Part shown: positions 1 to 12,426 of the stretch, one piece after another
Layout of the letters: each line of letters opens with the position of its first letter
How positions within the stretch are numbered: position 1 is the stretch's first letter
NCBI GenBank assembly: GCA_023159155.1
Contig: JAJNNX010000002.1
Span: forward strand, 310,001-374,000
Length of the DNA stretch: 64,000 bases
Direction: 5' to 3'
Source: Ustulina deusta
Taxonomy: Eukaryota; Ascomycota; Sordariomycetes; Xylariales; Xylariaceae
Notes under the pieces: model-generated
The model's input: the letters and a program-made list of their open reading frames with translations, nothing else
The model's database searches: none
What the model was told of the DNA's origin: nothing
Program-made: the position numbers and the translations under genes

Positions 1-3000
1 ATGTGCCGAGCCAGATGTTCGGGGCGTGAATATCGCTTCTTACAGTTGGCGCATTGATATAGACTCGATGTCATCAAATGACTCTGGTTCGCTGGTGTGA
101 GGGCCGGGAAGCCATGGGGAAGACTAGTCCCACCAGGGCAAACGTCCACGGGATTCAGTGGCGTAGGGGGGGCTTGTGGTATCGCGGCCGGGGGAGCTTG
201 CACCTGGTTGTAGGAGAAGCCATTGCTGGGCGCATTCTGACTGCGGTCTTGGGCACTTGCCTGGAGACCATGCTCAGCAGCCCTATTGCTCTGAAGTAGA
301 TGCGACAACGATGAAGACGGCATTACGAAGAGGTGCAGTGCTTCGCGCCAGATCCCCGCGACCACGGCTTCGGATGGAAAGAGACGGATTGGTGTACTAT
401 CTAATTCTGTTGACTGGATTCATCGTTCTGTTGCCAATGGCGTGGCCGCGCATTCGGGTATATTCATCCCCACCCGCGGCGTACAGTGGAAGTGAAATAG
501 GGAGTCGTCGACGAGGTTTGGCGTATGTCGTGTAGGAAGATGATCATCCACTTTGTTAGAATATGCGTGCAAGGCGGTTGGCAACCAATTGATAAAATGA
601 GGTCGAACGATGGTGAATTCTTTCCAAATAGATGCCGGGATCGACCGTAGATGATTAGGCATGGTAGGTATGTGGTATAGGTAGTGTTACCCAGTATCGG
701 TACTACCTATCCCTCCATTACCACCTGGGTCAGATAGACATAACGGCTGTAAGGACAGTATTAGTGTGTACAGGACCTAAGGTACCATCCATTGCAGGGG
801 CTACATCGTGTGTTTAGTCATGATCAAGGGATCAAGGGTAGAATTTGTTGGACGGATGGGGAACCCCGCTATTACAGTACACTACCGTCGTCTACTTACC
901 TATAGGTCTAAGTAGTCTCGGCAGAGCAACCTCAAAGGTAGGCGAGCCGTGCTACGCGGAATATGTACCGTTATACCTAGTGTAGGTAGCCTGACCAATG
1001 CCTTGCAACATATAATAAGCTGTCACAACCTACTAGGTCTACCTACCCACTAATAACCGCTAGTTATCAACAAAACATTCCAGTCTGTATATACATATAT
1101 ATATATATTTACTCATAAGTTTGCTTCTTGTTTATTTTCGTTAATATATTACAGGAAGTATGCATAAACAAAATCAGGTAGTGAGTATTAAATTGCGGTG
1201 ATATGCGTAAACCAGTATGCAAGATCGGTGGCAAATAATTGGACTGTTGTACATAGGGGGGTAAAGTTTTTAACCTACCTAGGTAGGTAGTGCCATACTA
1301 CTAGTATCTAGGCTACCTATTGGTTGTCTAGATCATATGTCTCAAACATGTTCCCTGCTCATCATTACCTCCTCGGGTATGTGATATGCTCATTGGGACA
1401 AGATATTTATGCAGGTATGCTAGCTCTTACAATATATTCTCCTAGGTAGCCCACCTTCTAAGTAATTATTAGGTAGGGTAAAAGGTTCGTCTAGGTAGAG
1501 AATTGAGGGGAGGTCATTAAAGAAAAGGTGTGAGATCTCCCTGCTATTTACGCTAACTAACTACTTAAGCAGGTTAGATAACAGGCCGACACTACACATC
1601 TACCTAGGTAGGCCCGTACCGTCTAAGCTCGCGACTCAAGTTATAGCAAAGTTAAACAAAGACTTTGGAGTTCATTGCAGCTAGTAGTATGTCGGAACTG
1701 ACTCGTCAGACGACAGCAGTGTTAACCGAATTGACCATTACTCAGTAGATAGGGACTGTAGTGAAGCGTTAGAGATTTGCTTCATTACAGGTATTATTTC
1801 GCATGTCTGAGAAGAACGCCGCCGCAGTAAAATGGAGGGGTGGGTTTTACTCTATCCTACTGTGCCAAGCCCAGCGTAGCGGTTATCTCTAGACCAAATA
1901 AGGCGATGTCAACGCGTCCCTCCCTTCGTTATAGGGAGGTGAGCCGTTGCAAGGGCACAATACCTAGCGTGGCCTCCAGTGCACGCCAGTAAGTGTCCAA
2001 ATCCAGACAGTTATCCTTTTGGAGATGGTACCTAGGTCTTTCCTACCCACGATACACAGTGTATTTGCCTGACCATGGTTGATCACTGACACACCGAAAT
2101 CTAGTGTAGATACACTAGCGTATTCACCCCATGCATGTGCATCTTCCCGAAGTACAGTACCTACGTACCTAGCTGTGTACCTAGCTACCTACACTCTACA
2201 CTACCTACTACAAGCAATCGACAATTTACCTATGAGAAAATGCCTATCATTCTTACACATTATATGCACGTAGTCGACTATCACCATTCTTCAAGTAGGA
2301 GGTACCTGTTGTAGTAAACATACACATTCAATAGGCACACTACGATAGCTGGAAGTACGCACATAAGTACTGTAAGACATGGTTAATCGGAGGATGCATT
2401 GCATATGACGTCTCGGTTGACGATGATGCAGTTACTCGTTTAGGCAACTCACTTTTCTTCACTTCCAATTTGCAACAATATGCAGTGTAGGTACTCTTAA
2501 ACGACAAGAGGTTCAAGCTGACAGACAGGCAGGGAGGTAAGGACATACTACCTAATATGTGCTAGACAGCACAACGTCAGCATGTCCCCTTTATTATGCG
2601 CCGGATGGACGAGCGTAACTGACACAAATGCAGCTTGGCACCGGTTAGGTTAGTTGGGATGTTATACATGTATGACACCTACCTACTTTGTACCTGGGAT
2701 ACCTAGATGAATCCTAACTTTATCGAAACGTTCCGCGCGTCCATACACCCGGCACCTACACTATGCCGGATAGTGCCCAGTATTGCGAGTAGATAGGTAG
2801 CTAGTACCTACACTTATAGTATTGTTTAGGGCCAGCCAATCACGACAACTCCAATTCGACTGATTACACAGTATACAGGAAGCACAGACACGCGGAGGCT
2901 ACCGAACCGTCCTTTTTCGATGACCCAGGTGAATGGAAAGTTGCTACACCAAGCATACCTATACCGGTACTACCTACACTGCACTACTCTACGGAGCGGA

Positions 3001-4358
3001 AACAATGCAAAACACGCCGGGGCGGCATTGGGTCTATTTGTGGAATGAAAACCATGATGCGGCTCGCGTGAAACAACCAAGTAGACAAGAAACGGAAGTC
3101 TCAAGCGATTTAGTTTAGCACATCTCTCTCCGAGTATTATCCAATTGACTAGACACCTCGCTGACAAAATTCATGTTGGCCAAGATCATACACGGCTTAA
3201 TACGACCTCATGCACGCGACTTCTCAGCCGTATGTACGTACGTATGCACTGAGCGAAGAGTGAACGCAGACGCTAACCGAGAGCAATCTAGTCCTCACTA
3301 AGCCCTACTGGTGCCCGAACCCCAGTCGGCCAAGATCAGGGCAAATGAAGATGGTCTCGGCCACGCAATCACAACCAGAGCTGTGAACATCTCTGATCTC
3401 GTCCCAGAGAGTTGCCAATTTGACCTCGGTAGTAGCAGTTGCTGTATTCTGCGTAGACTATATAATGCCACCCCCGGCCTTGGAAGTCAACGTTGCAATG
3501 TCGTTGCGCCATTCGAAGGGGCACGCCGAATCATGTGCGGTTACCTGTGGCAGAAGTCCGCCAAAAATAGATAAACCGAACCAAGTCGATCTCACCCAGA
3601 TATAGTAATTACCGATTGTGCCGCCTCTTAAACTACGACTATCCATATACCTACCACTCGTGAAACATCGGGGTAATATTTGCCTCGGTTGCGTGATAGA
3701 CTGAAAGAAGAGAGCAAAGACCTAAGTGACAAGCCATTGTCACCCATCCGTCACGCGTTGGGCAAAGTTGACCGTGCAGATAAACCGAACACAATCCTTC
3801 TCTCCAATTGCGGAGGAAATGACTAGACAAATACTATTATGTTTACAAAGATAGCGGAGCTATACACTACTGGTTGTGGACGACGTGGTTGGTTCTTGTT
3901 GGCAAGCACACCAACACTCAAGCCCCTTGATATATTACTTTTCGAAATCCATTCCAACTGGCTGACGTCCTCATCACAATCATTAGGAACTCTGCCAACA
4001 ATCTTCATCGAGTTGTGGTTATGGGTTTCGTGAAAAGTGCGGTCAACTCAAGTCATTGAGAAGAAGCGCGAGCCTTGTTCGATCTGATCCGGTCAACAAA
4101 CAACAAGAGGAAGCTGACTGGGTTGGTTACGCAACGGCCGGTCCCAGCACGCTCCCATTTCTTCCGGATTACTAGGTTTGATCCGAATCTGTAGTCTTGG
4201 CTGGGGTATCCGCCTTGCCGCGAGCTCCTTGGTTGGTGTTTATTAGGACCTCCAAGCTCCAGTCCCCTTTCTCTCGGCATCCAAAGCCCACTTGCCGTGC
4301 GCTATAGCCCCGTTGCCTACTCACCTAGGCTCTTGATGCACCTAAGGATCACATCGCC
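1..4358. other. gene-free intergenic region
   Basis: No reading frame here looks like a protein; the longest are about 120 codons, have no family resemblance and overlap each other. The DNA is rich in short TAGGTA, CCTAGG and ACCTAC words, including the palindrome TACCTAGGTA at 1276-1285 and 1601-1610. A TA-rich microsatellite lies at 1088-1110. The last few hundred bases must hold the promoter of the transporter starting at 4359. Confidence 0.6.
1088..1110. repeat. TA-rich microsatellite
   Basis: An alternating TA run interrupted once by a C, within an AT-rich part of the left intergenic region. No functional claim. Confidence 0.8.
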
Positions 4359-6421
4359 ATGTCCGGTCCAGATGCCAATGCCCATGCCCATATATACGGC
4401 CTCCAGACGGGTGAGCAGAAGAGGGCAACTCTCGGAAACGTCCGTCTTCGAGACCATCATACCAATGAAATCGTCCTGGTCCCAAAGCCATCCAATGATC
4501 CCAACGATCCACTTAACTGGTACATATCACCGCCCTTCGCATATTCTGACTCAATCAACTAACCTCCAAGAAGGACCCAAGCTTATAAGTTCTACATAGC
4601 CACTGTTGTATGCCTGGGCATGCTAGTCTGCAACTTCCTCGCTGCTGGTAAGACCTGCCCAGGAATTAATTTCCATATATCCGTATATTCTAGCGTGCCT
4701 ACTAAGTGTATGAAAGGTCCTACGATAGCTATAGTAGCAACCGCAACAGACTTCTTCCCGGATTTTGATACCGACGACTCAGTTTCTAGGGTAGCATACT
4801 TCTTCACTAGTACGGCTCTTGCACAGGTTAGTACAACAATGCTTCTCTTCTCCCATCCCCTTTTTATTTATTTAACCTAGGTCTATTATTTACCTTTGTG
4901 TTCCAATAGGGAACGAGTAATTACGTTTGGGTTCCTCTCGCCAACAAGTTCGGTCGGCGGCCAGTCTACATCATAAGCTATGCCATCTACCTTGCGGCGG
5001 CCGTGTGGCTTATCTTCGAGAGGCACTTCGCCGGCTTCTTGATCGGCCGGATTCTCTTAGGTTTCGGGTCCGGGGCTGCAGAAGCCCTCGCCCCTATGAC
5101 CATTGCAGTTCGTTAGCCTCTGACGCCTCAACAGATGAACTAATCATAGATACTAAAGTGTCCTATCTATATAGGATATCTTTTTCCTCCACGAACGAGG
5201 GACCATCATGGCTCTCTATACATCATTCTTGTCCATTGGCGTAGCCTTTGGGGTTCTAATCGACGGGTTAGTCTGACTCTACCCATCTTGGCGTCCTCTT
5301 CTAATGACGCATTTTGTCAGGCTTATCATCATAAATAATGCGTGGCCATTTATATACCAAATTGCTTCAGCCCTTATCGCCCTCGTATTCCTCTTGGTGC
5401 TCTTCACATTTTCCGAGACCGCTTTTAATAGAACTGATCAACCGTTATTGGATACTCGTGTTCCGAGGGCAGAAGACAATGAAAAATACACTATGGCTGC
5501 GCAATCGTCAGCCCGGCCTCCGACGAAGAGATCGCGTTTGCAAAGCTTGAGGATTTTCAACGGAACATTGACGGAGGAGAGCCTGGCTAAGATGTTCTTT
5601 CGGCCCCTTGGGATTATCATTCTGCCATCCGTCCTCTGGGCTTCTTTAGTCCAGTCTGTGACCATTGGCTTTGTCGTAGCTGTCACATCGAATGTTGCAG
5701 TGGCCTACTCAGACGCCTACGGGTTTCAGGCCTGGCAAGTAGGCCTTGCGTTCATATCAGCTATATTTGGCTCGCTTATCGGCATTCCAGCCGGAGGTCA
5801 GCTAGGAGACTTGGTGGCCGACTGGTTTACTAGGCGTAACGGTGGCATACGAGATCCCGAAATGCGTCTGCCTGCAGTAGCCCTTTCGCTTATTACCACG
5901 CCGCTCGCCCTAATTCTATATGGCGTAGGAATTCAGAACCGGCTGCATTGGATCTGCCCGACCATCGGCCTCGGTCTATGTGAGTAGTGTTCTAGCTCCT
6001 GATATCTCGAGCGCACACGACTAATATCCCTACCAAGTAAATTTTTCAATTACGCAAGCTACCAACATCTGCTTGGTATATGTCATTGACTCCTACCGTC
6101 CTATAGCAGGCGAAATCACCCTGACTGTACTCGGGTTTAAGTGTAAGCCTATTCTCCCGTCGTTATAATCAGCTATGCAACAAGTTACTTAAATTTAGCC
6201 TCGCAGCTCTCTTCGGATTTCTGCTGTCGTTTTACACAAATCCATGGGTGGATAAAGTGGGCTATCTGAACGCTTTCGGAACAATGGCAGCTATTGCCGC
6301 TGGCGTATTGTCGTTTTGGATCCCTCTTTACTTCTGGGGGAGCTCCCTCCGCTACTGGACTTGGAAATGGAGACTAATATCATACATCCACTGGACGAGC
6401 GATAGAGAGGTCGGAGAGTAG
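4359..6421 (+). CDS. MFS transporter, DHA1 (drug:H+ antiporter-like) type
   Basis: Seven exons: 4359-4519, 4574-4826, 4910-5107, 5175-5266, 5321-5979, 6038-6142 and 6207-6421. Introns are 54-83 bases and all six joins keep frame, giving 560 residues, the usual size for this fungal family. The N-terminal cytoplasmic segment carries the NDPLNW signature. The loop between segments 2 and 3 has the MFS motif (PLANKFGRRP), followed by GRILLGFGSGAAEALAP and FFLHERGT. A central hydrophilic loop separates two blocks of hydrophobic segments, consistent with 12 spans in the plasma membrane. Family members export or import small organic molecules with protons; the substrate cannot be read from sequence. 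It converges on the dehydrogenase at 6473 with only 51 bases between stops, suggesting it belongs to the same accessory block. Without splicing it would look like a pseudogene. Confidence 0.88.
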
Positions 6422-6472
6422 GGCAAGATATCTATTATTATTCTTCTATCACTGGGTACCGGAGCCGCTTGT

Positions 6473-7644
6473 CTATAAGATAAAGCCCGCATCCATGATA
6501 ACATTAACACCCGTAGTACTTTTACTTCGAGCAAAAGTGAGGACCTGCTCTGCAACATCTTCGACGGTCACGATACGCTTGAGCTTCGTCGCCTGCCGGT
6601 GCGCTTCTTTCTGTTCGTCCGTGAACCTCTCTGCCCATTCGGTGAGCAGAAGCCCCGGGGACACTGCAATGCTCAGGGTCAGTAACCGCGTTTCTTAATC
6701 ATGACCTATGAGCTTTTTGGAAGCATAGAAAGCCCGGAATACACCACTGTAGCCTAAACAGGGGACTTCATGCTCTCCCATTAACCAGAGGCAATTAATA
6801 AATAAATGTATTGTTTTGAAAAAAAAAAAAAAAAAAACTAAATGAATAAATAACTACGGAATTACTCACCGCTGTTCACCCTAATCTTCGGAGCCGCCAT
6901 CTTCGATATACTCATTAGCCCAAAGTTCCTAAACTTCGAGGATAAAGGAACACCGCATTGCAGCGCCGGCCGACATGCCGACAGGTCACAGAGCACTTAC
7001 GACAGCCAGGGCCTTGGCAAGATGCAGCTGTGCAGCCTTCGTGACGGAATACGCCTGCGTCAATTACCCCATTAGCATTCGCGCATCGCGGCGCACGCGG
7101 TGGGGAGGGGTGTCTCATGCACGCGTACCAGCGAGCTGCCGCTATGGCTAACGCCGGCCAAGGACGCAGTGGTGACGAAGGCGCCCTCGGTCTCGTCGAG
7201 GTGTTTCTTAGCGGCCTGCATGAGCCACAGGTGCGACTTGACGTTCATGTTGAAGGCGCGGTCCCACTCCTCCTCGTGGCAGTTCTCCTCGAGGCTCGCC
7301 AGACCCCTGTACCGGGTCCAGCCGCCGTTGGAAAACAAGACGTCGAGGCGGCCGAACCGCTCGACCGTGTCCCGCACCAGTCTGCCGATCTCCTCGCGGC
7401 TCCCCAGGTCCGCCCTGACGGCGGCGAAGCCCGTCGTCGTCGTCGTCGTCGTCGCCGCGTCGTCCCGGGGCCACGGCGACAGGCCCGGCAGCTCGCCCAG
7501 CAGCTGGTTCGCGCGCTCGGCGTTGTTGCTGTAGTTGATGACCACACGGTACCCGTTCTGCGCGAAGAGGCGGACCGCGGCGGCGCCGAGTCCGGCGCTG
7601 CCCGCCGTAACCAAGGCGACAGGGGTGCTGGAGGTGGATGCCAT
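6473..7644 (-). CDS. short-chain dehydrogenase/reductase (SDR), classical type
   Basis: Four exons on the minus strand: 7644-7129, 7054-7001, 6900-6870 (only 31 bases) and 6663-6473, giving 263 residues, normal for a classical SDR. The nucleotide-binding motif is TAGSAGLG at residues 13-20, with Ala where the usual TGxxxGxG has Gly. The active site is complete: Ser161, Tyr174 and Lys178 (YSVTK), reached only after splicing intron 1. Later segments VNSVSPG and the C-terminal NVIMDAG are typical of the fold. It should reduce or oxidise a carbonyl/alcohol using NAD(P)(H); the substrate is unknown. Intron 3 (6664-6869) is unusually long at 206 bases and contains a run of 19 A on the plus strand. 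The gene sits between an MFS transporter and a flavin monooxygenase and starts 1.3 kb from the latter, so joint regulation is plausible. Confidence 0.9.
6819..6837. repeat. A19 homopolymer in SDR intron 3
   Basis: Nineteen consecutive A on the plus strand, preceded by overlapping AATAAA words at 6797-6806. On the transcribed (minus) strand it is a poly-T tract inside intron 3. Such tracts vary in length between strains and are error-prone in sequencing. Confidence 0.85.
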
Positions 7645-8943
7645 TTGGGTCGGGATTGTTGCTCGAGGTAGATACCTAGTGCACGCACCAGGATCGTTAA
7701 CTAGGTTCCTCGTCCGGACCCTTGGGTTTGCGATCGGGCAACGAAGAGTGGCCTGTATCACTCCTCGCTGGAAAAGCGCGGTCTAGACTATTAACTATCG
7801 AAGCTGGCTACCTATATGTACCTTGGCCTATATCGATAGGAACGCCCTTCGGAAGAAAACTGAGGCACCTACTATGCACACTATAGCCTAGAAACCCCAG
7901 AAAGAGGGGATGTCTGGGGGAAAGTTGGAGAGCACCCCGCTTCGCTCCTTCACTCCAAGGTACTTTTCTATTCTAGGCTAGTAAGATGCCTCACTTAGGT
8001 TAGCTACCTTCGGAAAATATCCGCGGATCCACCCCCACTTCGCACGGAAATCGCCCGGTTTGTGAGAGCATACATAGCTGAACGGCCAACAGCATATAGG
8101 AATATCGGTCGTCAGTCCTGCACATTACATATCCGCGTCTCATTCACCGGAACGGCAATGAATATAAGTATCGTAACTTGAAGAAGAGACACAATAATAT
8201 GAACCCAGACATGTTAAACAGCGAGTTCGAATTTCAGGAACAACCATATATTTCTCCTCCGCGAGTTGCCTCGCATAATACCGGTACGATGAAGGAGCCG
8301 AGGGCAGCATTCTTTACTACAGGGTCAGGGATGAACCCCCACTTGCCGGTGAAGGGGAGCATGAAGAAAACACGAGTGCATATAACGACATCTGCAAGCA
8401 GACTGCCTATTAGAAATACAGCCCGGCGCGGCAGTGCAGCGTTGGCAGAAACGATAGGTCCTCCGCGCGTACTGAGCATCTCCTTGTCTCCGTAGAGGAG
8501 GGTAACCAATACGAGTACATGTTCTCGGCCGAAGCAACAGCTCCGCGGTGTGGATCTAGACGTTCTATACGACCGGCGAATACGTGCACACATCGCTGGA
8601 TCTCAACCGCTAAAGGCAATATTTTGGTTCAGGATGCCTGGGTAGGGTCATCGCATGAACTTCAGATAGCCGGATCATACCGAAGTTGGCCTGGTTCGAC
8701 GATAGCCGACTCATGAATGGTGCGCCAGCGCAGCATTCCGTTCGGCAGACACATCCGTCTTCATTGCCAGTCTACAATTCAATGCATTATATGGAGGCCT
8801 AATTTATTATCCACTGTATTGCGGTAATTTCTTGGCATTTCCGAGTCTCCCATAATCCGTCTAGGTTGAGGTTATTGGCTCGGCCCCGTAGCAAGTTCTA
8901 CTGACATTTCGTATATGAAGATCACCTATATTAGAACGTGGCA
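7645..8943. promoter_or_regulatory. divergent promoter region between SDR and monooxygenase fusion
   Basis: A 1.3 kb stretch between two start codons pointing away from each other. It should contain both promoters. The only notable reading frame is 8234-8593 on the minus strand, with one hydrophobic stretch, which I could not tie to any family or to upstream exons. No binding site can be assigned with confidence. Confidence 0.5.
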
Positions 8944-11417
8944 ATGCCTTCCGTAGTCGAGATGAAAACAGTCGACAGTAACGCCTTTTCCAACATGGTC
9001 GTCAACGGAACACCGCTAGGGAACCCTCCCATCGATGATCGCCCTAACCCCTTGAAGATTGCCGTTGTCGGTGCAGGTATAGGCGGAATTTGTGTAGCCA
9101 TTGCCCTTCGTCGTCAGGGCCATGAAGTTGAGGTATAAAAAAAAACTATATATAGCTTCGTTCCACGCCTACTCGACACAAGTTTTTCTGTACTAATATG
9201 TATTATTTGGATAGCTTTACGAGCAATCAAGATCAGCGAGCGAGACAGGCGCCGCAGTCCACCTATCCCCCAATGCCAACGGCATCCTTCGCCGATGGGG
9301 ACTTTTAGCCGAGACCTTCGGGGCGAACAATGCAGACGGATTGGTAGAACGGAGATCCACGGGAGAGGTTATCAGAGACGTCGACCTAACCACCCCGAAT
9401 AAGATGTGGCAGCACCCGTGGCAGCTAGTCCACCGAGTTGCGCTCCATAACAAGCTCAAGGAAACTGCTACTAGCAAGTCTGAACCAGGGATACCCGCCG
9501 TCATACGAAATGCCAACAAGGCCGTCAGCGTTGACGCCGACGCCGGCGTAGTCACCCTAGAAGATGGGACTTCAATAGCCGCTGATGTAGTCATTGGAGC
9601 CGATGGAGTCTATGTGAGTGACCACTATCAAAAATTACCGTGTTGTTTTAGCAACCCTGACAAACTGTCCAGTCTCGGATGAGAAGGTTCGCCCACGGCA
9701 AACAACCACGTCTCTTCAGTTCGGGAAAAGCCGCGTTTCGATTTCTCCTCCAGAAGAAGATTGCACTCGAGGATCCCCTCACAGCTCCACTGGTAGAGAA
9801 AGACAACGTTCTGACTATGTGGTACGGGGCAGATAGGCGAGTTGTCATGTATCCTTGTAACCACAATGAAACCCTGAATCTCGTCTGCATTCACCCAGAC
9901 AGCGAGTCCCATGCCACCCAGAGTGATGGTGCGTGAGTGTTTTTTTGGTCTGCGCAGAGAGCCACAGACTACTTACTGATGTGATTAACAACAGCGTGGG
10001 ACAAACAGGGCTCTATCGAGCAGGTACTCAGGGTGTTCGAAGATTTCGATCCTGCGCTCAAGCAACTAATAAGCAAGGTTGATGAGTCGGAGCTTAAGGT
10101 CTGGCAGCTGCTAGACATGGAAAAGCTCCCCTCATGGACGAGGACGAGACTCGCTCTTCTAGGGGATGCGGCACATCCCTTCACTCCTCGTGAGCATTGT
10201 CCTTCATAAACACGCCAGAGAAAATTTCTTATTTCTTAAAAAAAAAACAGATCAGGGGCAAGGCGCGGGTCAAGCCATTGAAGATGCCGCGGCGCTGGGA
10301 ACTGTCCTTCCAAAGGGGACTCACCCGTCGGATGTACCAGAGCGGCTGCAGCTCTACGAGAAGATTCGATACGAGAGAGCTCATGTGATTCAGGAATATT
10401 CAAGGCAAGCTGGAAGAGACTGGGTTAACGGAAAACCCCAAATAGACAGTGAGCAGCCCCCCCCCCCTACTCCCGAGCAAGCACATAGCTGAAATTCCGC
10501 TAGTGATGTCCTACACTGCCTACAACTTCGGCCACGACGAGATTGACAATTCATCAAACTTGTTCAAGCGATGGCTGCGGTCCAAGAATCCAAGCCTGCG
10601 CTGGAGGATGCCCCTTTCCTTCGGTCCCGCAGCGCCGCCGCCACCACCCCCATGCGCCTCGAAACGCGCACTTGTGACGGCGTCGGTCAAGTTCAAGACC
10701 TCGCGGACATATCTAGAAACGCTCTTCCCGACAGATTCGTTCCGATTCAGAAGTCCAGCGACGATATGTATGGCCAGCATATCCGCCACAACCTTCGGAA
10801 ATGTGTCGTGTGCAGGGGGGGAAGGAGACTACAATCGCTGCGGGCTGTACATCCACGGCGTCGAATACGCGAGGCAAGACGGGTCCTCCGTCGCCGGCAC
10901 ATACCTGGCGGTCTCGCTCGGAGACGTAGCGGATCCCATCCTGTCTGGCCCGGACGAGCTCGGCATGGGCAGGGTCCACTGCCACATCGACGTCACCCGC
11001 AAGGCAGACTCGTATCGTCTGGTCGCGTCCTGGGGAGGCTTCCAGTTTCTCGACCTCGGAGTAGATAGCCTCGCGGCCGACGATCCGGACACGGGAGAAG
11101 CCGCCGGCGCCGTCGGAGGCGAGGAGGAGGACTTTGATATTTTGACGTACAGATACGTTCCGGCGGTGGGCCAGCCGGGCAAGGCAGATGTCGCGTACGC
11201 GTGCGTCGTTCCGCGCGCGCGAGTCCCCAAGGTCAACTCGGTGCAACGCTCTACGGATGCAACAATCGCGTTCGACGCCGGGGATTGGGAGACCCTGCCA
11301 ACCCTGCACCATGTAGCGTCCGGGCTAGCCGGGATGCCGATTTACGACATCGTGGGTGCGAAGGTAGTCGAGGGTTTAGGGGAAGCGGCCGTGGCTACTT
11401 GCCGGCGGATAGAGTGA
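8944..11417 (+). CDS. FAD-dependent monooxygenase fused to acetoacetate-decarboxylase-like domain
   Basis: Six exons: 8944-9132, 9215-9613, 9673-9928, 9995-10189, 10251-10448 and 10504-11417. All joins hold frame, giving 716 residues. The first 410 or so form a salicylate-hydroxylase-like flavoprotein: dinucleotide fold GAGIGG at 43-48, GADGVY at 191-196, and GDAAHP at 338-343 followed by HQGQGAGQAIED, which contacts FAD. A proline-rich linker (near 453-462) leads to residues 475-716, which resemble fungal acetoacetate-decarboxylase family proteins (FKTSRTYLETLFP, YNRCGLYIHGVEY, ELGMGRVHCHIDV). The monooxygenase half should hydroxylate an aromatic or enolic substrate; the second half may decarboxylate or only bind. 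The usual PK in the GMPK-like segment reads GR here, so the decarboxylase lysine may be missing. Neighbouring SDR and MFS genes suggest a small degradation or biosynthesis cluster. Intron 5 contains a run of 11 C. Confidence 0.9.
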
Positions 11418-12426
11418 TGGCCCTCGCATTATACTCCGTGGCCATGGAAGGCATTTAGACATTTATGCACCATCGCTTAGCAGCTATCGCATCGATGGCA
11501 TAAGCAGCATACAAGTCATGATGGCCCCTCTGTGGGACGAAAAGATGGGGGGTATAAGGGGTATATTTGACCAGCGAGCGACGGTGCTCTGGAGCCTTTC
11601 GCGTAACAACAGCAATGATAATCCATACACACACACATAGTTACCTATATAACCAACCACTCGAGGGGTCCCAGACAATACAGAACATGAATAAATAGAG
11701 CGAGCATATATACGGATTGGCTTTCACTCTGCCCCAAGAACTCGCCAATAACTGGGCTCAAAGACCTGCCTATCAATCGCACTTGGATGGACAATAAGCT
11801 AAAAATAAGCCTGCATAGATTGTTCGTGTGTCCATCGATCAGATGAAACGGACGCTGGCATGATCATTCGTCTTACACGCCACCTCCTATTCTCGAGATT
11901 ACTGTAGCTTTGCTGCGAACTCGTCGTCCAGCCCCATTTAGGTACCGTCACCATGTGCGCATGGCGCTAATTTGTCTCCTAAGAGGACAAAACTAGAAAA
12001 TAATCATCACCAAACAACGTCATTACCTAGGTAGGGTGTTAGCGATGACGGGATAGATGTTTGCAAGATAAGCAGGCATTTGGGAAATAAAGTACCTCCT
12101 ATAACTGAATTTTCCTAGTCCGGAATGATACCAACTACTCTAGTTTATGAAGTACCATAGAGTGATTAGTACCTTGGGCGTCGGATCACTGCTGTATTGG
12201 CAAAAAAAGCTTTTGAACAAATAGAAAAACCTTTATACAAGTTTGCCGATAAAGCAAATCTCCAAAGTTACATGTCCACACTCTGGGACTATAGCTGGCC
12301 AAAATACTCCATCCGTACTGCTTCGTACATATGCTGATGTTTCATCCACGCTTTGACCTCATCTGTTTGGCATGCATTACTGTAACTATATGGCTTTCTT
12401 CCATCATTATGCCCCTTATTTTTTGT
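11418..12426. other. intergenic region between convergent genes
   Basis: Holds the 3' ends of the monooxygenase fusion (+) and SDH1 (-). One copy of the palindrome TACCTAGGTA lies at 12024-12033. No gene seen. Confidence 0.6.

Noticed and set aside
4562..5320. MFS transporter first read as a pseudogene because of stops in every frame
   Set aside because: All stops fall inside short introns with proper GT...AG ends; the spliced frame is intact.
7100..7671. Long open frames on the plus strand opposite the SDR gene
   Set aside because: Shadow frames of the GC-rich SDR exon; repetitive Arg/Val runs come from a GTC repeat in the antisense strand.
10571..11312. Frames of 165 and 199 codons overlapping the monooxygenase fusion
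   Set aside because: Shadow frames of the GC-rich last exon of the fusion gene.
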